A stretch of 64,000 nucleotides of DNA, from positions 62,001 to 126,000 of the forward strand of contig JAWKTB010000002.1 of NCBI GenBank assembly GCA_041402005.1, read 5' to 3'. The DNA is from JAJRXR01 sp041402005 (GTDB lineage: Bacteria; Planctomycetota; Phycisphaerae; Phycisphaerales; UBA1924). The notes beneath the pieces were generated by a model. It ran no database searches and was not told the DNA's origin. It worked only from the letters and a program-made list of their open reading frames with translations. The translations under genes were made by a program, and so were the position numbers. The number at the start of each line of letters is the position of its first letter. Position 1 is the stretch's first letter. Shown here one piece after another: positions 1 to 8,477 of the stretch.

Positions 1-1228
1 AGTCCTCGAGCGTGTTGTACAGGTGAGCGCTGACGCGCATGATCCGGTCCGCGACGCCCGCCAGGGGCCAGACCGGGACCTGGATCCGGTGACGCTCGTA
101 CAGCGCGTCCCAGATCGGGTCCTCGAACGAGCAGGGGCGCCCCGGCGCCGGGTTGTCGGGGAGCTGGAGCCCGACCATCGAGCCGACCATCTCCTCGGGG
201 GCGTAGAAGCGCGCCCCGGTCATCTCGGCGACCATGCGGCATCCCTCGACGACCAGGTCGTGGTTCCGCTCCATCAGGTGCTCGAGCCCGCCGGGCAGCT
301 GGGCGCCCAGGTGCTCGATCGCCTCGGGCGTGACGAGGTTGCCCGTGTAGTCCCCCGTGCCGACGTAGTCGAAGTCGCACAGGAATGGCGCCCGGTCGTC
401 GCGAAGCTCGTGTACCCGGCACGAGAGCGCCAGCGGCTTGATCGACCCGTGCTTCTCGCGTTCGGCGTAGAAGAAACCCGTCCCCTTGGGCGTGCACAGC
501 CACTTGTGGCTGCTCGCGGCGTAGTAGGTGGGACGCATCGCGCCCAGGTCGATCGGGACCTGCCCCGGCGCGTGGGCGCCGTCCACGAGGATGTCGATCC
601 CGCGCGCCCGTACCTCGCGCACGATCTCGTGCACGGGCATGACCATCGCCGACGCGCTCGTGACGTGGCTGACCACGACCAGCTTGGTCTTGGGCGTGAT
701 CTTCGCCAGCATGCGCTCGACGACGAGCTGGGGCGTGATCCCCTCGATCGGGAGGTGGGCGGTGACGACCCGCGCGCCGGTCCGCTGGCACAGGCGGGTC
801 AGCTCGTTGAGCGTCGCGTTGTACTCGTGGTCGGTGACGAGGACCTCGTCGCCCGAGGCGAGGCCGGCGCCGTGCAGCACCGTCGCGACCGCGAACGTCG
901 CGTTCGGGACCATCGCCAGACAGTCCGCCTCGGCGTTCACCAGGCGGGAGATCCGGTCCCTCGCCCGGTCCGCCAGCGCCTCCAGGTCCACCTTGAAGAA
1001 GCGGACGGGGTCCGCGTTCATCCGGGCCCGCAGCTCGTTCTGGGCCTCGCGGACCGCGACGGGGCAGATCCCGTACGACCCGTGGTTGAGCATCGTCAGC
1101 CCCGGCTCGATGGGCCACTCGGCCCTCGCCGCCAGGCGGTCGGGGTCGATGATGGCGCCGGCGGGCGGGCGGGGGGAGCGGACGCGGCGTGGGGCGGGAG
1201 CGCGTTCGAACGGGGCGTGGGGGCTCAT
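1..1228 (-). CDS. PLP-dependent aminotransferase, class V fold (3' end outside window)
   Basis: The reading frame is open for 409 codons from an ATG at 1228 to the window edge, so the C-terminus is missing. The protein resembles class V aminotransferases of the isopenicillin-N epimerase/cysteine desulfurase-like group. It has the LNHGSYG entry motif (about residues 47-53), the cofactor aspartate region DGAHAPGQ (about 216-223), and SHKW with the likely Schiff-base lysine K242. The ATG at 1228 is preferred because AAGG lies 6 nt upstream; an in-frame ATG at 1234 would leave no spacing. It is clearly a paralogue of the next gene and lies 111 nt downstream of it in the same direction, which suggests tandem duplication. 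The substrate cannot be deduced. Confidence 0.9.
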   Translation of the reverse strand, partial: MSPHAPFERAPAPRRVRSPRPPAGAIIDPDRLAARAEWPIEPGLTMLNHGSYGICPVAVREAQNELRARMNADPVRFFKVDLEALADRARDRISRLVNAEADCLAMVPNATFAVATVLHGAGLASGDEVLVTDHEYNATLNELTRLCQRTGARVVTAHLPIEGITPQLVVERMLAKITPKTKLVVVSHVTSASAMVMPVHEIVREVRARGIDILVDGAHAPGQVPIDLGAMRPTYYAASSHKWLCTPKGTGFFYAEREKHGSIKPLALSCRVHELRDDRAPFLCDFDYVGTGDYTGNLVTPEAIEHLGAQLPGGLEHLMERNHDLVVEGCRMVAEMTGARFYAPEEMVGSMVGLQLPDNPAPGRPCSFEDPIWDALYERHRIQVPVWPLAGVADRIMRVSAHLYNTLED

Positions 1229-1339
1229 CGACATCCTTGTCAATGGAGGGGCGTTCGCGGGCCCCACTCTATCGACCGGGGGCGCGGGGCGCATGCACGC
1301 GAGAACCAATGTGGACCAGAGGTGCGTTGGGGGCGTGCG

Positions 1340-2611
1340 TCAGAGCCCTCGCTCACGCTCCAGCTCCGCCTCCAGCGCGTCGGCGAGGTACTCGTACTGG
1401 GCGGGCGAGTTGTAGAGCTGGGCGCTGAGGCGGAGGAAACGACCCGAGCCGGGCGCGCCGCCCGCGACCGACCAGACCGGGGCCTGGATCGCGTGACGCT
1501 CGACGAGCGCGTCCTGCAGGGCGTCGGCGTACCAGGTCGGGCGGGACGCCAGGCGGGCGCCACGCTCCGCGTCATGCCCGGGCAGCGCGACCACGCCCAT
1601 CGAGGCCATCATCGACTCGGGCGCGAGCGCCGGCGTCCCCAGACGCTCGCGGAGCAGCTTCGTCGCCCGCACGGCCATCGCCCGGTTGTGCGCACGGACC
1701 TCGTCGAGCCCGCCGGGCAGGGCGCCCTCCATGAACGCGATCGCGGCGGGGAGCGTCAGGCGGGGGGTGTAGTCGTCCGTGCCCAGGTAATCGAAGTCGA
1801 GATTGAAGCGTGAGCGCGTCCCGGGCCCCCGGGCGTGTGATGGACCCAGTTCGCGCGAGTACACCGACTCGAAGGGCGGACGCACCCCGCCCTGCATGTC
1901 GTGCCGGACCCAGAGAAAGGCGGCGCCCTTGGGGGCGCACAGCCACTTGTGGCAGTTGCCCGTCGCGTACGCGGGGGCGAGGGCGGTCAGGTCCAGCTCC
2001 ACCTGGCCCGCCGAGTGGGCGGCGTCCAGCAGCGTCTCCACCCCCCTGGCCCGGAGTTCTTCGATGATCTCCGCGATCGGGAGCACGAGGGCCGTCCCGC
2101 TTGTGATGTGCGAGAGCAGGCACAGACGCGTGCGGGGCGTGACCTTCGAGAGTATCGCCTCGACCGCTTGGCCCGGATCGGTCAGGGGCCAGGGGAGCGT
2201 CGCCTCGACGGGGATCGCGCCCGCGCGGGCGCACGCCGCCCGGACGATCGCCCGACAGGCGGGGTACTCCTGGTTGAGGAAGAGCACCTCGTCGCCCGCC
2301 GCCAGCTCTAAGGAGGCCATGACCGCCGCCACGCCCGAGGTCGCGTTGCGGACGAAGACGATGTCCTGGGGGCGGGCGCCGACGATGGGCGCGAGGGCGT
2401 TGCGGGCCTTGTCGGTCAGCTCCCAGAGGTCGATGACGAAGAAGCGCACCGCCTCGCGCTCCATCTTGGCGCGGATGGCGGACTGGGCCTCGAGGACCGG
2501 GATCGGGCAGGCGCCGAACGAGCCGTGGTTCAGGTAGACGACGTCGGGGTCGAGGGCCCAGTGATGGGCCAGATCGCTCGGCGCCGGCAGGCGGTGCGGG
2601 GCGGCGCTCAT
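1340..2611 (-). CDS. PLP-dependent aminotransferase, class V fold (paralogue)
   Basis: This is a complete 423-residue class V aminotransferase fold. It has LNHGSFGACP (about 27-36), DAAHSAGQ (about 196-203) and CHKWLCAPKG, with K222 as the likely PLP lysine. Known members of this group act as epimerases, lyases or aminotransferases on amino acids; the exact reaction here is unknown. The start ATG overlaps the stop of the upstream small gene by 4 nt (ATGA), so the two are probably translationally coupled. The neighbouring downstream gene shares the same order of motifs, including RFF...DL and HKWLC-PKG, but has diverged considerably. The two probably have different substrates. Confidence 0.92.
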   Translation of the reverse strand: MSAAPHRLPAPSDLAHHWALDPDVVYLNHGSFGACPIPVLEAQSAIRAKMEREAVRFFVIDLWELTDKARNALAPIVGARPQDIVFVRNATSGVAAVMASLELAAGDEVLFLNQEYPACRAIVRAACARAGAIPVEATLPWPLTDPGQAVEAILSKVTPRTRLCLLSHITSGTALVLPIAEIIEELRARGVETLLDAAHSAGQVELDLTALAPAYATGNCHKWLCAPKGAAFLWVRHDMQGGVRPPFESVYSRELGPSHARGPGTRSRFNLDFDYLGTDDYTPRLTLPAAIAFMEGALPGGLDEVRAHNRAMAVRATKLLRERLGTPALAPESMMASMGVVALPGHDAERGARLASRPTWYADALQDALVERHAIQAPVWSVAGGAPGSGRFLRLSAQLYNSPAQYEYLADALEAELERERGL

Positions 2612-2955
2612 CCCGACACGTCGAGCGAGCGACCGAGGTTGACGGCGGTCGCGGCGGCGTTGCGGTCCGCCGGGTGGCGGTAGAAGGGGAACGCCTCGCT
2701 TCGCTCGGAGGCGAGGGGCGTCGGGTTGGAGAGCCCCTCGAACGCGGGGACGTTCACTTTCGCGCCCACCAGGCTCGAGACGCCGCCGCCGGGGCGCGTG
2801 GTCTCGATGCTGTCGTTCGCCCGTCCCGCGGCACGCCCCTGATCGATGCGGGCGATGGGGTCCGTGCTCAGGGGGCGGACCGTCAAGGGCTTCGCCGCCT
2901 GGACGCCGTAGGCCTTGGCCAGATGGAACGGGAGAGTGGGGGGGATGCTGCTCAT
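2608..2955 (-). CDS. small conserved-looking protein of unknown function
   Basis: The protein has 115 residues from the ATG at 2955; a GTG at 2973 would add six residues. It has no signal peptide or membrane helix. It is rich in Pro, Ala, Arg and Ser, and it ends in a polar and aromatic segment (FPFYRHPADRNAAATAV) followed by NLGRSLDVSG, which looks more ordered than the middle. No family is recognised. The 4-nt overlap with the aminotransferase start argues that it is a real gene expressed in the same transcript. The product may be a small adaptor or regulatory protein, but nothing in the sequence proves this. Confidence 0.6.
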   Translation of the reverse strand: MSSIPPTLPFHLAKAYGVQAAKPLTVRPLSTDPIARIDQGRAAGRANDSIETTRPGGGVSSLVGAKVNVPAFEGLSNPTPLASERSEAFPFYRHPADRNAAATAVNLGRSLDVSG

Positions 2956-3175
2956 CGGGTGTTCCGCCGGCACGTCCTCGGCGGGGCTCCGCCCCGTGCT
3001 CGACCGTATCGGCGGGGGGGCTTGTCTTTCAACACCTTTTCGCGGCGCGAAGTGGATTCCCCGCCCCGACGCGGGTTTTCGGTCGCCAGCTTCAGCTCCC
3101 GGGACGCCGAGGCGGAGCCCAGTGAAGCCTGGGGTTGGAAGGGGCGGAGGAGATACCGGAGGAAGGAGAGGAAGT

Positions 3176-3214
3176 GGAGCCCCTCACCCCGACCCTTGCC
3201 CCAGAGGGAGAGGG
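3176..3214. repeat. dispersed CCCTCACCC / CTCTCCC repeat, copy 1
   Basis: This 39-bp stretch begins GGAGCCCCTCACCCCGACC and ends CAGAGGGAGAGGG. Read on the other strand it matches the second copy at 28244-28283, differing mainly at the centre. It sits 2 nt beyond the 3' end of the ankyrin gene (stop codon at 3217-3219). The rest of 2956-3175 shows no recognisable gene. Confidence 0.75.
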
Positions 3215-3216
3215 TG

Positions 3217-4128
3217 TCAGCGCAGGATGTCCGCGATCTTGTGCCCGATGTCATCGTCTCGCGAGAGGGCCCAGTCGCGGGCGGTCTTGCCCTGGTGGTC
3301 GGTGAGCTTGGGATCGGCGCTTGCGCCGAGCAGGGCTCGGACCTTGGCCTCGTCGCCGTACTCCGCCGCCTTCATCAGGGGCGTGACCCCGTCGTTGTCC
3401 GCGGCGTTCACGTCGGCGCCAGCGCTGACGAGCAGGTTGAGCAGGTCCAACTCCGACTGCCCCGACGAGGCGATCGCCAAGGCGGTCACGCCCTGGTCGT
3501 CACGCGTGTTGACCGAGGCGCCCGCGTCGAGCAGGGACTTGGCCTTCTCGGTGTTCGAGGCGTGGCACGAGAGCATCAGGGCGGTCTGCCCGTACTTGTT
3601 CCTCGCCTCGATGTTCGCGCCCGCGGACGTGAGCAACTCGAGGTTGGCCACGTCGCCTCGACCCGCGGCCATCATGGTGGCGGTCCACCCGTTCGTGTTC
3701 CGGGCGTCCAGGCGAGCCCCCGCGTCGATCAGGGCCTGGAGCGTCGTGGGCTCGGCCCAGCCCGCGGCCAGGATCAGCGGCGTCTACCCCACCGTCGAGC
3801 GGGCGTTCACGTCCGCGCCCGCCTCGAGGAGCAGCGTGACCGCCTCGGACGAGCCCGACTCGATCGCGAGCATCAGCGGCGTCATGCCATCGCGGAAACG
3901 GTTCTGAACGTGGCTCGGCGTATCCACGTCGGCGCCTCTGGCCAGTTCGGCGCGGAGGCCGGCGACGTCGCCCGACTCGGCGGCCAAGTGCAGCGCCGAC
4001 GCGCCCTCCGCCGCCCCGGGCGCGCCGATATCCGCCGAGAGGCGCTGCACGGAGACGAACAGGACGGCGCCGGCGATGATCAGCACGATCACGATCACCG
4101 CGAACGGGAAGGGTCTGCCCTCGGCCAT
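3217..4128 (-). pseudogene. membrane-anchored ankyrin-repeat protein interrupted by an in-frame TAG
   Basis: From ATG 4128 the frame encodes an N-terminal membrane helix (about residues 8-24, hydrophobic AVIVIVLIIAGAVLF) followed by ankyrin repeats. At 3784-3786 a TAG occurs exactly where ankyrin consensus has the residue before TPL (VG-stop-TPLILAAG). The same frame then continues without any shift through four or five more repeats (NGWTATMMAAG, YGQTALMLS, QGVTALAIA, DGVTPLMKAA) to the stop at 3217. The full product would be about 303 residues. A single base change from CAG, GAG, AAG or TGG explains the stop. It is either a recent nonsense mutation, a sequencing error, or a programmed readthrough. 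If unrepaired, only a 114-residue membrane fragment is made, unless an ATG at 3675 restarts translation. Ankyrin repeats bind proteins; the partner is unknown. Confidence 0.85.
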
Positions 4129-4272
4129 GATCGCCTCCGTCGCGTGGATGCCTTGCGGGCGCGGGCGGGCGCCCGCGGACCCCGATTCAACCAGATCCCG
4201 CCCCCCGGCACAAGCCGGGACCGTTCTGGGGCTCCCGGGGGCAGGTCACGCCCAACCCGGGCAAAATCCGCA

Positions 4273-6342
4273 TCAGTCCTCTTCCTTGTGCCCGCCGAAG
4301 GCCGCGATGACCTCCTGCTGGACGTGGGGAGGCGTGTTCTCGTCGTGGGAGTACTCCATGGAGTACGAGCCCGCCCCGCCCGTGATGCTCTTGAGCTCGG
4401 TCGAGTAGTTCTGCAGCTCGGACAGGGGCACCTGGGCGACGATCGTGCACATGTCGCCCGCCAGCATCCGCGTGTCCTGCACGCGTCCCCGCTTGGTGGA
4501 CAGGTCGCCCGTGATGTCGCCCATGTTGCCCTGCGGGACCGTCACCTCGAGCATCACGATGGGCTCGAGCAGCGCGGGCTTGGCCTTGCTGACCGCGTCG
4601 ATGAACGCGCGACGACCGGCGGTGATGAACGCGATCTCCTTCGAGTCCACCGCGTGGTACTTGCCGTCGTACACCTCGACCTTGACGCCGGTCAAGGGGT
4701 AGCCCGCGACGGCGCCGTCGGACAGGACGCGACGGATTCCCTTCTCGATCGCGGGCATGAACTGCCTGGGGATGGAGCCGCCGACCGTCGCGTTGACGAA
4801 CTCGAACCCGTTCTCGTGGTCATGGGGAAGGGGCTCGACGCGGAGGTAGACCTCGCCGAACTGGCCCGCGCCGCCCGTCTGCTTCTTGTGACGATGATGC
4901 CCCTCGGCCTTGGAGGTGATCGTCTCCTTGTACGCGATCTTCGGGGGTTCCGTGAGCAGGTCCATCTTGTAATGGTCGTGCAGCTTCTCGAGCACGACGC
5001 GCAGATGCAGCTCGCCAAGGCCCCGCATGACCGTCTGCTTCGTCGCGGCGATCCGCTCGACCACGAGGCACGGGTCCTCCGCCTGGAGCTTGTGGATCAC
5101 GCCGCCGAACTTGCCCTCGTCGGCGTGGTTCTTCAGCTCGATCGCCAGGCCGTACATGGGCTTGGGCAGCGGCAGCGGCTTGAGGTGGAGGCCCTCGCCG
5201 GTCTTGCCGTCGTGCAGGGCGGCGTCGAAGTGCACCTCGTCGATCTTGGCGATCGAGCCGATGTCGCCTGGCCCGAGCGCCTCGACCTCGTGCTGCTCCT
5301 TGCCCTGGGTGCGCAGGAGGTGCCCGACGCGGATGGGCTTCTTCTCGTCGCCGACACGGACCTCGCTCTTGGCCCGCAGCGTCCCCTGGTGGACGCGGAA
5401 GACGCCCAGCTTCCCGACGAATGGGTCGGTCGTGACCTTGAAGACGTGGGCGATCAGGGGCTTATCGGCGTCGGGCGAGGGGATGACCTCGGCCTCGTCC
5501 CCGTCCTCCCCGGAGCTCTTGAGGAACGGGCGGGGGTTGCCCTCGAGCGGGCTGGGCAGGAGGTCGCCGATGATGCGCAGGAAGTCGTCGATGCCCGCCC
5601 CGCTCTTGGCGCTCAGGTAGCAGATCGGGACGAGGTGGCCCTCGCGGAGGGCCTGCTCGAAGGCGGCGTGGACGGCCTTCTTGTCGAGAGCCGCGGCGTC
5701 GCCCTTTTCCAGGTACTCCGCCATCAGCTCCTCGTTGACCTCGACGACCTGCTCGATGATCTGCGTGTGCGCCTCGTCGGGCGAGCTGAACAGCGTCTGG
5801 CCCTCGTGGTGCTCCCCGAAGACGTCGACGACGCCCGAGCGGTCCTGCTTGGGCAGGTTGATCGGGATGCAGACCGAGCCGAACTCCTCGCGGATGGCGC
5901 TGGTGACCTCCTCGGGCTCTGCGGCGCTCTCCTCGATCTTGTTGATGACGATCATCCGGGGCAGGTTGCGCTCGCCCGCGACCCGCATCATCCGGCGCGT
6001 CATCGGCTCGATCCCCCGGTGCGCGTCCACGACGACGCAAACCGTCTCGGCCGCCGGCAGGCAGGCGATCGCGTGCCCCGCGAAGTCCGCCAGGCCCGGG
6101 GTGTCCACGATGTTGACGAACTTGCCCCCGTGCTCGAAGTGCAGCGTCTCGGGTCGCAGCGAGTGGTGGTGGCGCTTCTCCTCGTCGGACCAGTCCGAGA
6201 CGGTCGAGCCGTCCTCGACCGAGCCCATCCGCTGCGTCGTCTTCGTGTCGAACAGGAGGCGCTCGACCAGGGTGGTCTTGCCCGAGCCGGACTGGCCGAC
6301 CAAGGCGATGTTGCGGATGTCGGCGGGGTTGCGTACAGCCAT
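4273..6342 (-). CDS. elongation factor G-like translational GTPase
   Basis: This 689-residue protein has the EF-G domain order: the GTPase domain (P-loop GQSGSGKT at 16-23), then domains II to V, with QTGGAGQFGEV in domain IV. It differs from canonical EF-G at two GTPase motifs. DTPGHVDF reads DTPGLADF (80-87), so the catalytic His is Leu, and NKxD reads NKIE (134-137). Loss of that His is seen in the EF-G2/FusA2-like group, so this is probably that paralogue rather than the translocase itself. Such paralogues bind ribosomes but their role is not settled. The start at 6342 has GAAGGAG about 9 nt upstream. It is divergent from gltX across a 252-nt intergenic region. Confidence 0.88.
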   Translation of the reverse strand: MAVRNPADIRNIALVGQSGSGKTTLVERLLFDTKTTQRMGSVEDGSTVSDWSDEEKRHHHSLRPETLHFEHGGKFVNIVDTPGLADFAGHAIACLPAAETVCVVVDAHRGIEPMTRRMMRVAGERNLPRMIVINKIEESAAEPEEVTSAIREEFGSVCIPINLPKQDRSGVVDVFGEHHEGQTLFSSPDEAHTQIIEQVVEVNEELMAEYLEKGDAAALDKKAVHAAFEQALREGHLVPICYLSAKSGAGIDDFLRIIGDLLPSPLEGNPRPFLKSSGEDGDEAEVIPSPDADKPLIAHVFKVTTDPFVGKLGVFRVHQGTLRAKSEVRVGDEKKPIRVGHLLRTQGKEQHEVEALGPGDIGSIAKIDEVHFDAALHDGKTGEGLHLKPLPLPKPMYGLAIELKNHADEGKFGGVIHKLQAEDPCLVVERIAATKQTVMRGLGELHLRVVLEKLHDHYKMDLLTEPPKIAYKETITSKAEGHHRHKKQTGGAGQFGEVYLRVEPLPHDHENGFEFVNATVGGSIPRQFMPAIEKGIRRVLSDGAVAGYPLTGVKVEVYDGKYHAVDSKEIAFITAGRRAFIDAVSKAKPALLEPIVMLEVTVPQGNMGDITGDLSTKRGRVQDTRMLAGDMCTIVAQVPLSELQNYSTELKSITGGAGSYSMEYSHDENTPPHVQQEVIAAFGGHKEED

Positions 6343-6594
6343 AGGAGGGCTCTCCTTCGGTTGATCCCGGCGGCGCGAAAGACCGACCGGCGACGGGGCT
6401 TGGCCCGGCGCGGATCGCCCGCTGGCGGGAGCGATGTTGGACGTGGGCGGGCGCCTCCCGGATCGGCCCTCGACCACGCCGCGAGGGAACAGTTTAGATC
6501 CCCCGCTCAGGATCGGTGAAGGCCCCTCTCGGCGCCTTGGGGCCCTTCTCACCCCCCGGGTCACGCCCCCGGGCGGAGCTACCCTTCGCCCGAC

Positions 6595-8388
6595 ATGCCC
6601 ACCGACCCCGTCATCACACGCTTTGCCCCCTCCCCCACGGGCCACCTCCACGTGGGGGGGGCGCGGACCGCCCTGTTCTGCTGGGCCTACGCCCGCAAGC
6701 ACGCCGGGACGTTCATCCTCCGGATCGAGGACACGGACCAGGCCCGCTCCAGCGAGTCGGCGACCCGGGGCATCCTCGAGGACCTCGCCTGGCTGGGGAT
6801 CGACTGGGACGAGGGGCCGGTGTTCCAGGCCATCACGGAGGGGGGGGCATCTTGCCCCCCCGCACACGCCGGAGCAGAGGTGGGATCGTCAATATCGAAC
6901 GCGGGGGGGCTGGAAGCCCCCCCCTCCGAGAGGCATCTTGGCGGCGACCCCCGGCATGTCGGGCCCTTCTACCAGGCCGAGCGCCTCACCATCTACAACG
7001 AGCACATCGAGCGCCTGATCGAGCAGGACAAGGCCTACCCCGCCTTCGACACACCCCAGGAGCTCGAGGCGAGGCGTGCCGCCGCCGCGGCCCGCAAGGA
7101 GACGTTCCGGTACGTGCGCGCGCCCGACTACGACCGGGCGGCGTCGTTTGCGCGCGCGCGGACCGAGCCCCACGTCGTCCGGTTCCGCATGCCCGCCGAG
7201 CCGATCGTCGTGCACGACCAGGTGCTCGGCGAGATCCGCTTCGAGCCCGAGCACGTGGACGACTTCGTCATCCGCAAGGTGGACGGCTTCCCGACCTACC
7301 ACCTCGCGGTCGTCGTCGATGACGAGCTGATGGGCGTCACCCACGTCCTGCGTGGGCAGGAGCACCTGAACAATACGCCGCGGCACGTCGCGCTCCAGAA
7401 GGCGTTCGCCTTCCGCACGCCCGTGTACGCGCACCTGCCCCTGATCTTCAACCCGGACAAGTCGAAGATGTCCAAGCGGGACAAGGACCGGGCGGCCAGG
7501 GCCCACTTCCTGGCGGAACTCGAGCGCGACCGGGACCGGGTCTTGCGGATCGCGGCGTCCGTCGTCGACTGCGAGCGGTTCGAGGCCTGGCTTGGCGACA
7601 AGAAGTCGCAGCTGGAGACGAAGGACCTCGTGGAGCTGCAGCGTCTGTTCACGCTCGGCTTGCCCGAGGTGGACGTTGACGACTTCCGCCGAGCCGGGTA
7701 CCTGCCCGAGGTTCTCGACAACTTCCTCGCCCTGCTCGGGTGGAACCCGGGGATGAAGACGGAGGACGGCAAGGACCTGGAGCGGTTCGACACAGCATTT
7801 CTCGCCAAGGAGTTCGACCTCGCGCGACTGGGCAAGAGCCCGAGCAGCTTCGACCGGGCCAAGCTGCTCGCGTTCAACGCCGACACGATCCAGGCGATGA
7901 CGGATGACCAGTTCGCGTCGAGGTGGCGCACGTGGGCGGAGCGCGACGATCCAGAGCTGCTCGAAACACTCAACGGCGAGCGCTTCGCCTGGGCCGCCAG
8001 CGCGGCGAGACCCCGGTGCAAGACCTTCCGCGACGCGCGGGACGTGCTCGCGTACGCCTTCACAGACGACGAGGCGATTGCCTACGACGAGAAAGCGGTC
8101 GCCAAGAACCTGACCAAGGCGGGCGAGGGCGAGGCGACGGGGCTGGAGCTGCTCGCCCAGGTCGCGGGCGTGCTCGCGGCGCTCGACGAGTTCGAGCCCG
8201 GCGCGATCGACGCGGCGATCGAGGACTTCGCCACCAGCAAGGGCGTCAAGATCGGTCGCGTCGCTCAGCCGATCCGCGTCGCGATCACCGGCGCCGCGGT
8301 CAGCCCGCCCCTGGGGTTGACGCTGGCGATCCTCGGGAAGGCGCGGACGCTGGCGCGGCTGGAGCGGTGCGTGGCGGTCGCGAAATGA
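6595..8388 (+). CDS. gltX: glutamate--tRNA ligase
   Basis: The enzyme charges tRNA-Glu (and in many bacteria tRNA-Gln) with glutamate. The class I signatures are clear: FAPSPTGHLHVGGA with the HIGH-like motif HLHV at 17-20, and KMSKR at 291-295. At 597 residues it is about 100 longer than usual. About 31 extra residues (81-112) are encoded by an inverted-repeat element at 6836-6928, placed between the catalytic Rossmann segment ending EGPVFQA and the normally adjacent PFYQAERL. A further insertion follows KMSKR. The frame stays open throughout. The TGA stop lies inside a second repeat element (8383-8477). glnS is also present nearby. Confidence 0.95.
   Translation: MPTDPVITRFAPSPTGHLHVGGARTALFCWAYARKHAGTFILRIEDTDQARSSESATRGILEDLAWLGIDWDEGPVFQAITEGGASCPPAHAGAEVGSSISNAGGLEAPPSERHLGGDPRHVGPFYQAERLTIYNEHIERLIEQDKAYPAFDTPQELEARRAAAAARKETFRYVRAPDYDRAASFARARTEPHVVRFRMPAEPIVVHDQVLGEIRFEPEHVDDFVIRKVDGFPTYHLAVVVDDELMGVTHVLRGQEHLNNTPRHVALQKAFAFRTPVYAHLPLIFNPDKSKMSKRDKDRAARAHFLAELERDRDRVLRIAASVVDCERFEAWLGDKKSQLETKDLVELQRLFTLGLPEVDVDDFRRAGYLPEVLDNFLALLGWNPGMKTEDGKDLERFDTAFLAKEFDLARLGKSPSSFDRAKLLAFNADTIQAMTDDQFASRWRTWAERDDPELLETLNGERFAWAASAARPRCKTFRDARDVLAYAFTDDEAIAYDEKAVAKNLTKAGEGEATGLELLAQVAGVLAALDEFEPGAIDAAIEDFATSKGVKIGRVAQPIRVAITGAAVSPPLGLTLAILGKARTLARLERCVAVAK
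6836..6928. repeat. G/C-run inverted-repeat element inside gltX
   Basis: The element is 93 bp, which is exactly 31 codons. Its ends are the perfect 13-bp inverted pair CGGAGGGGGGGGC (6836-6848) and GCCCCCCCCTCCG (6916-6928). Each end is itself a hairpin: a run of seven G and C, five bases, then the complementary run. The same terminal sequence bounds the element in carB at 22903-22976. It is read in frame as a Gly/Pro/Ala-rich loop of GltX. Confidence 0.85.
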
Positions 8389-8477
8389 CCAAATAGCAAA
8401 TCGCCAAATTGCCAAATCGGACCCGGAGCGAATCCGCCTCCCATTTGGACCTTTGGCAATTTGCTATTTGGCCATTT
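8383..8477. repeat. AAATAGCAAATTGCC-type inverted-repeat element
   Basis: This 95-bp element has imperfect 26-bp arms at 8383-8408 and 8452-8477, built on the words CCAAATAGCAAAT and GCCAAA. It separates convergent gltX and ada and contains both stop codons: TGA of gltX at 8386-8388 and TAG of ada at 8464-8466. The last codons of ada (MKMAK) are also element-derived. It is strikingly AT-rich compared with its surroundings. It probably folds as a hairpin in either transcript and may act as a bidirectional terminator. Confidence 0.85.

Noticed and set aside
2674..6519. A very long open frame on the plus strand across the ankyrin and EF-G-like genes
   Set aside because: Its protein is Arg/Gly/Val/Asp-rich without motifs, and the opposite strand carries real genes throughout. 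High GC content removes stop codons in shadow frames.
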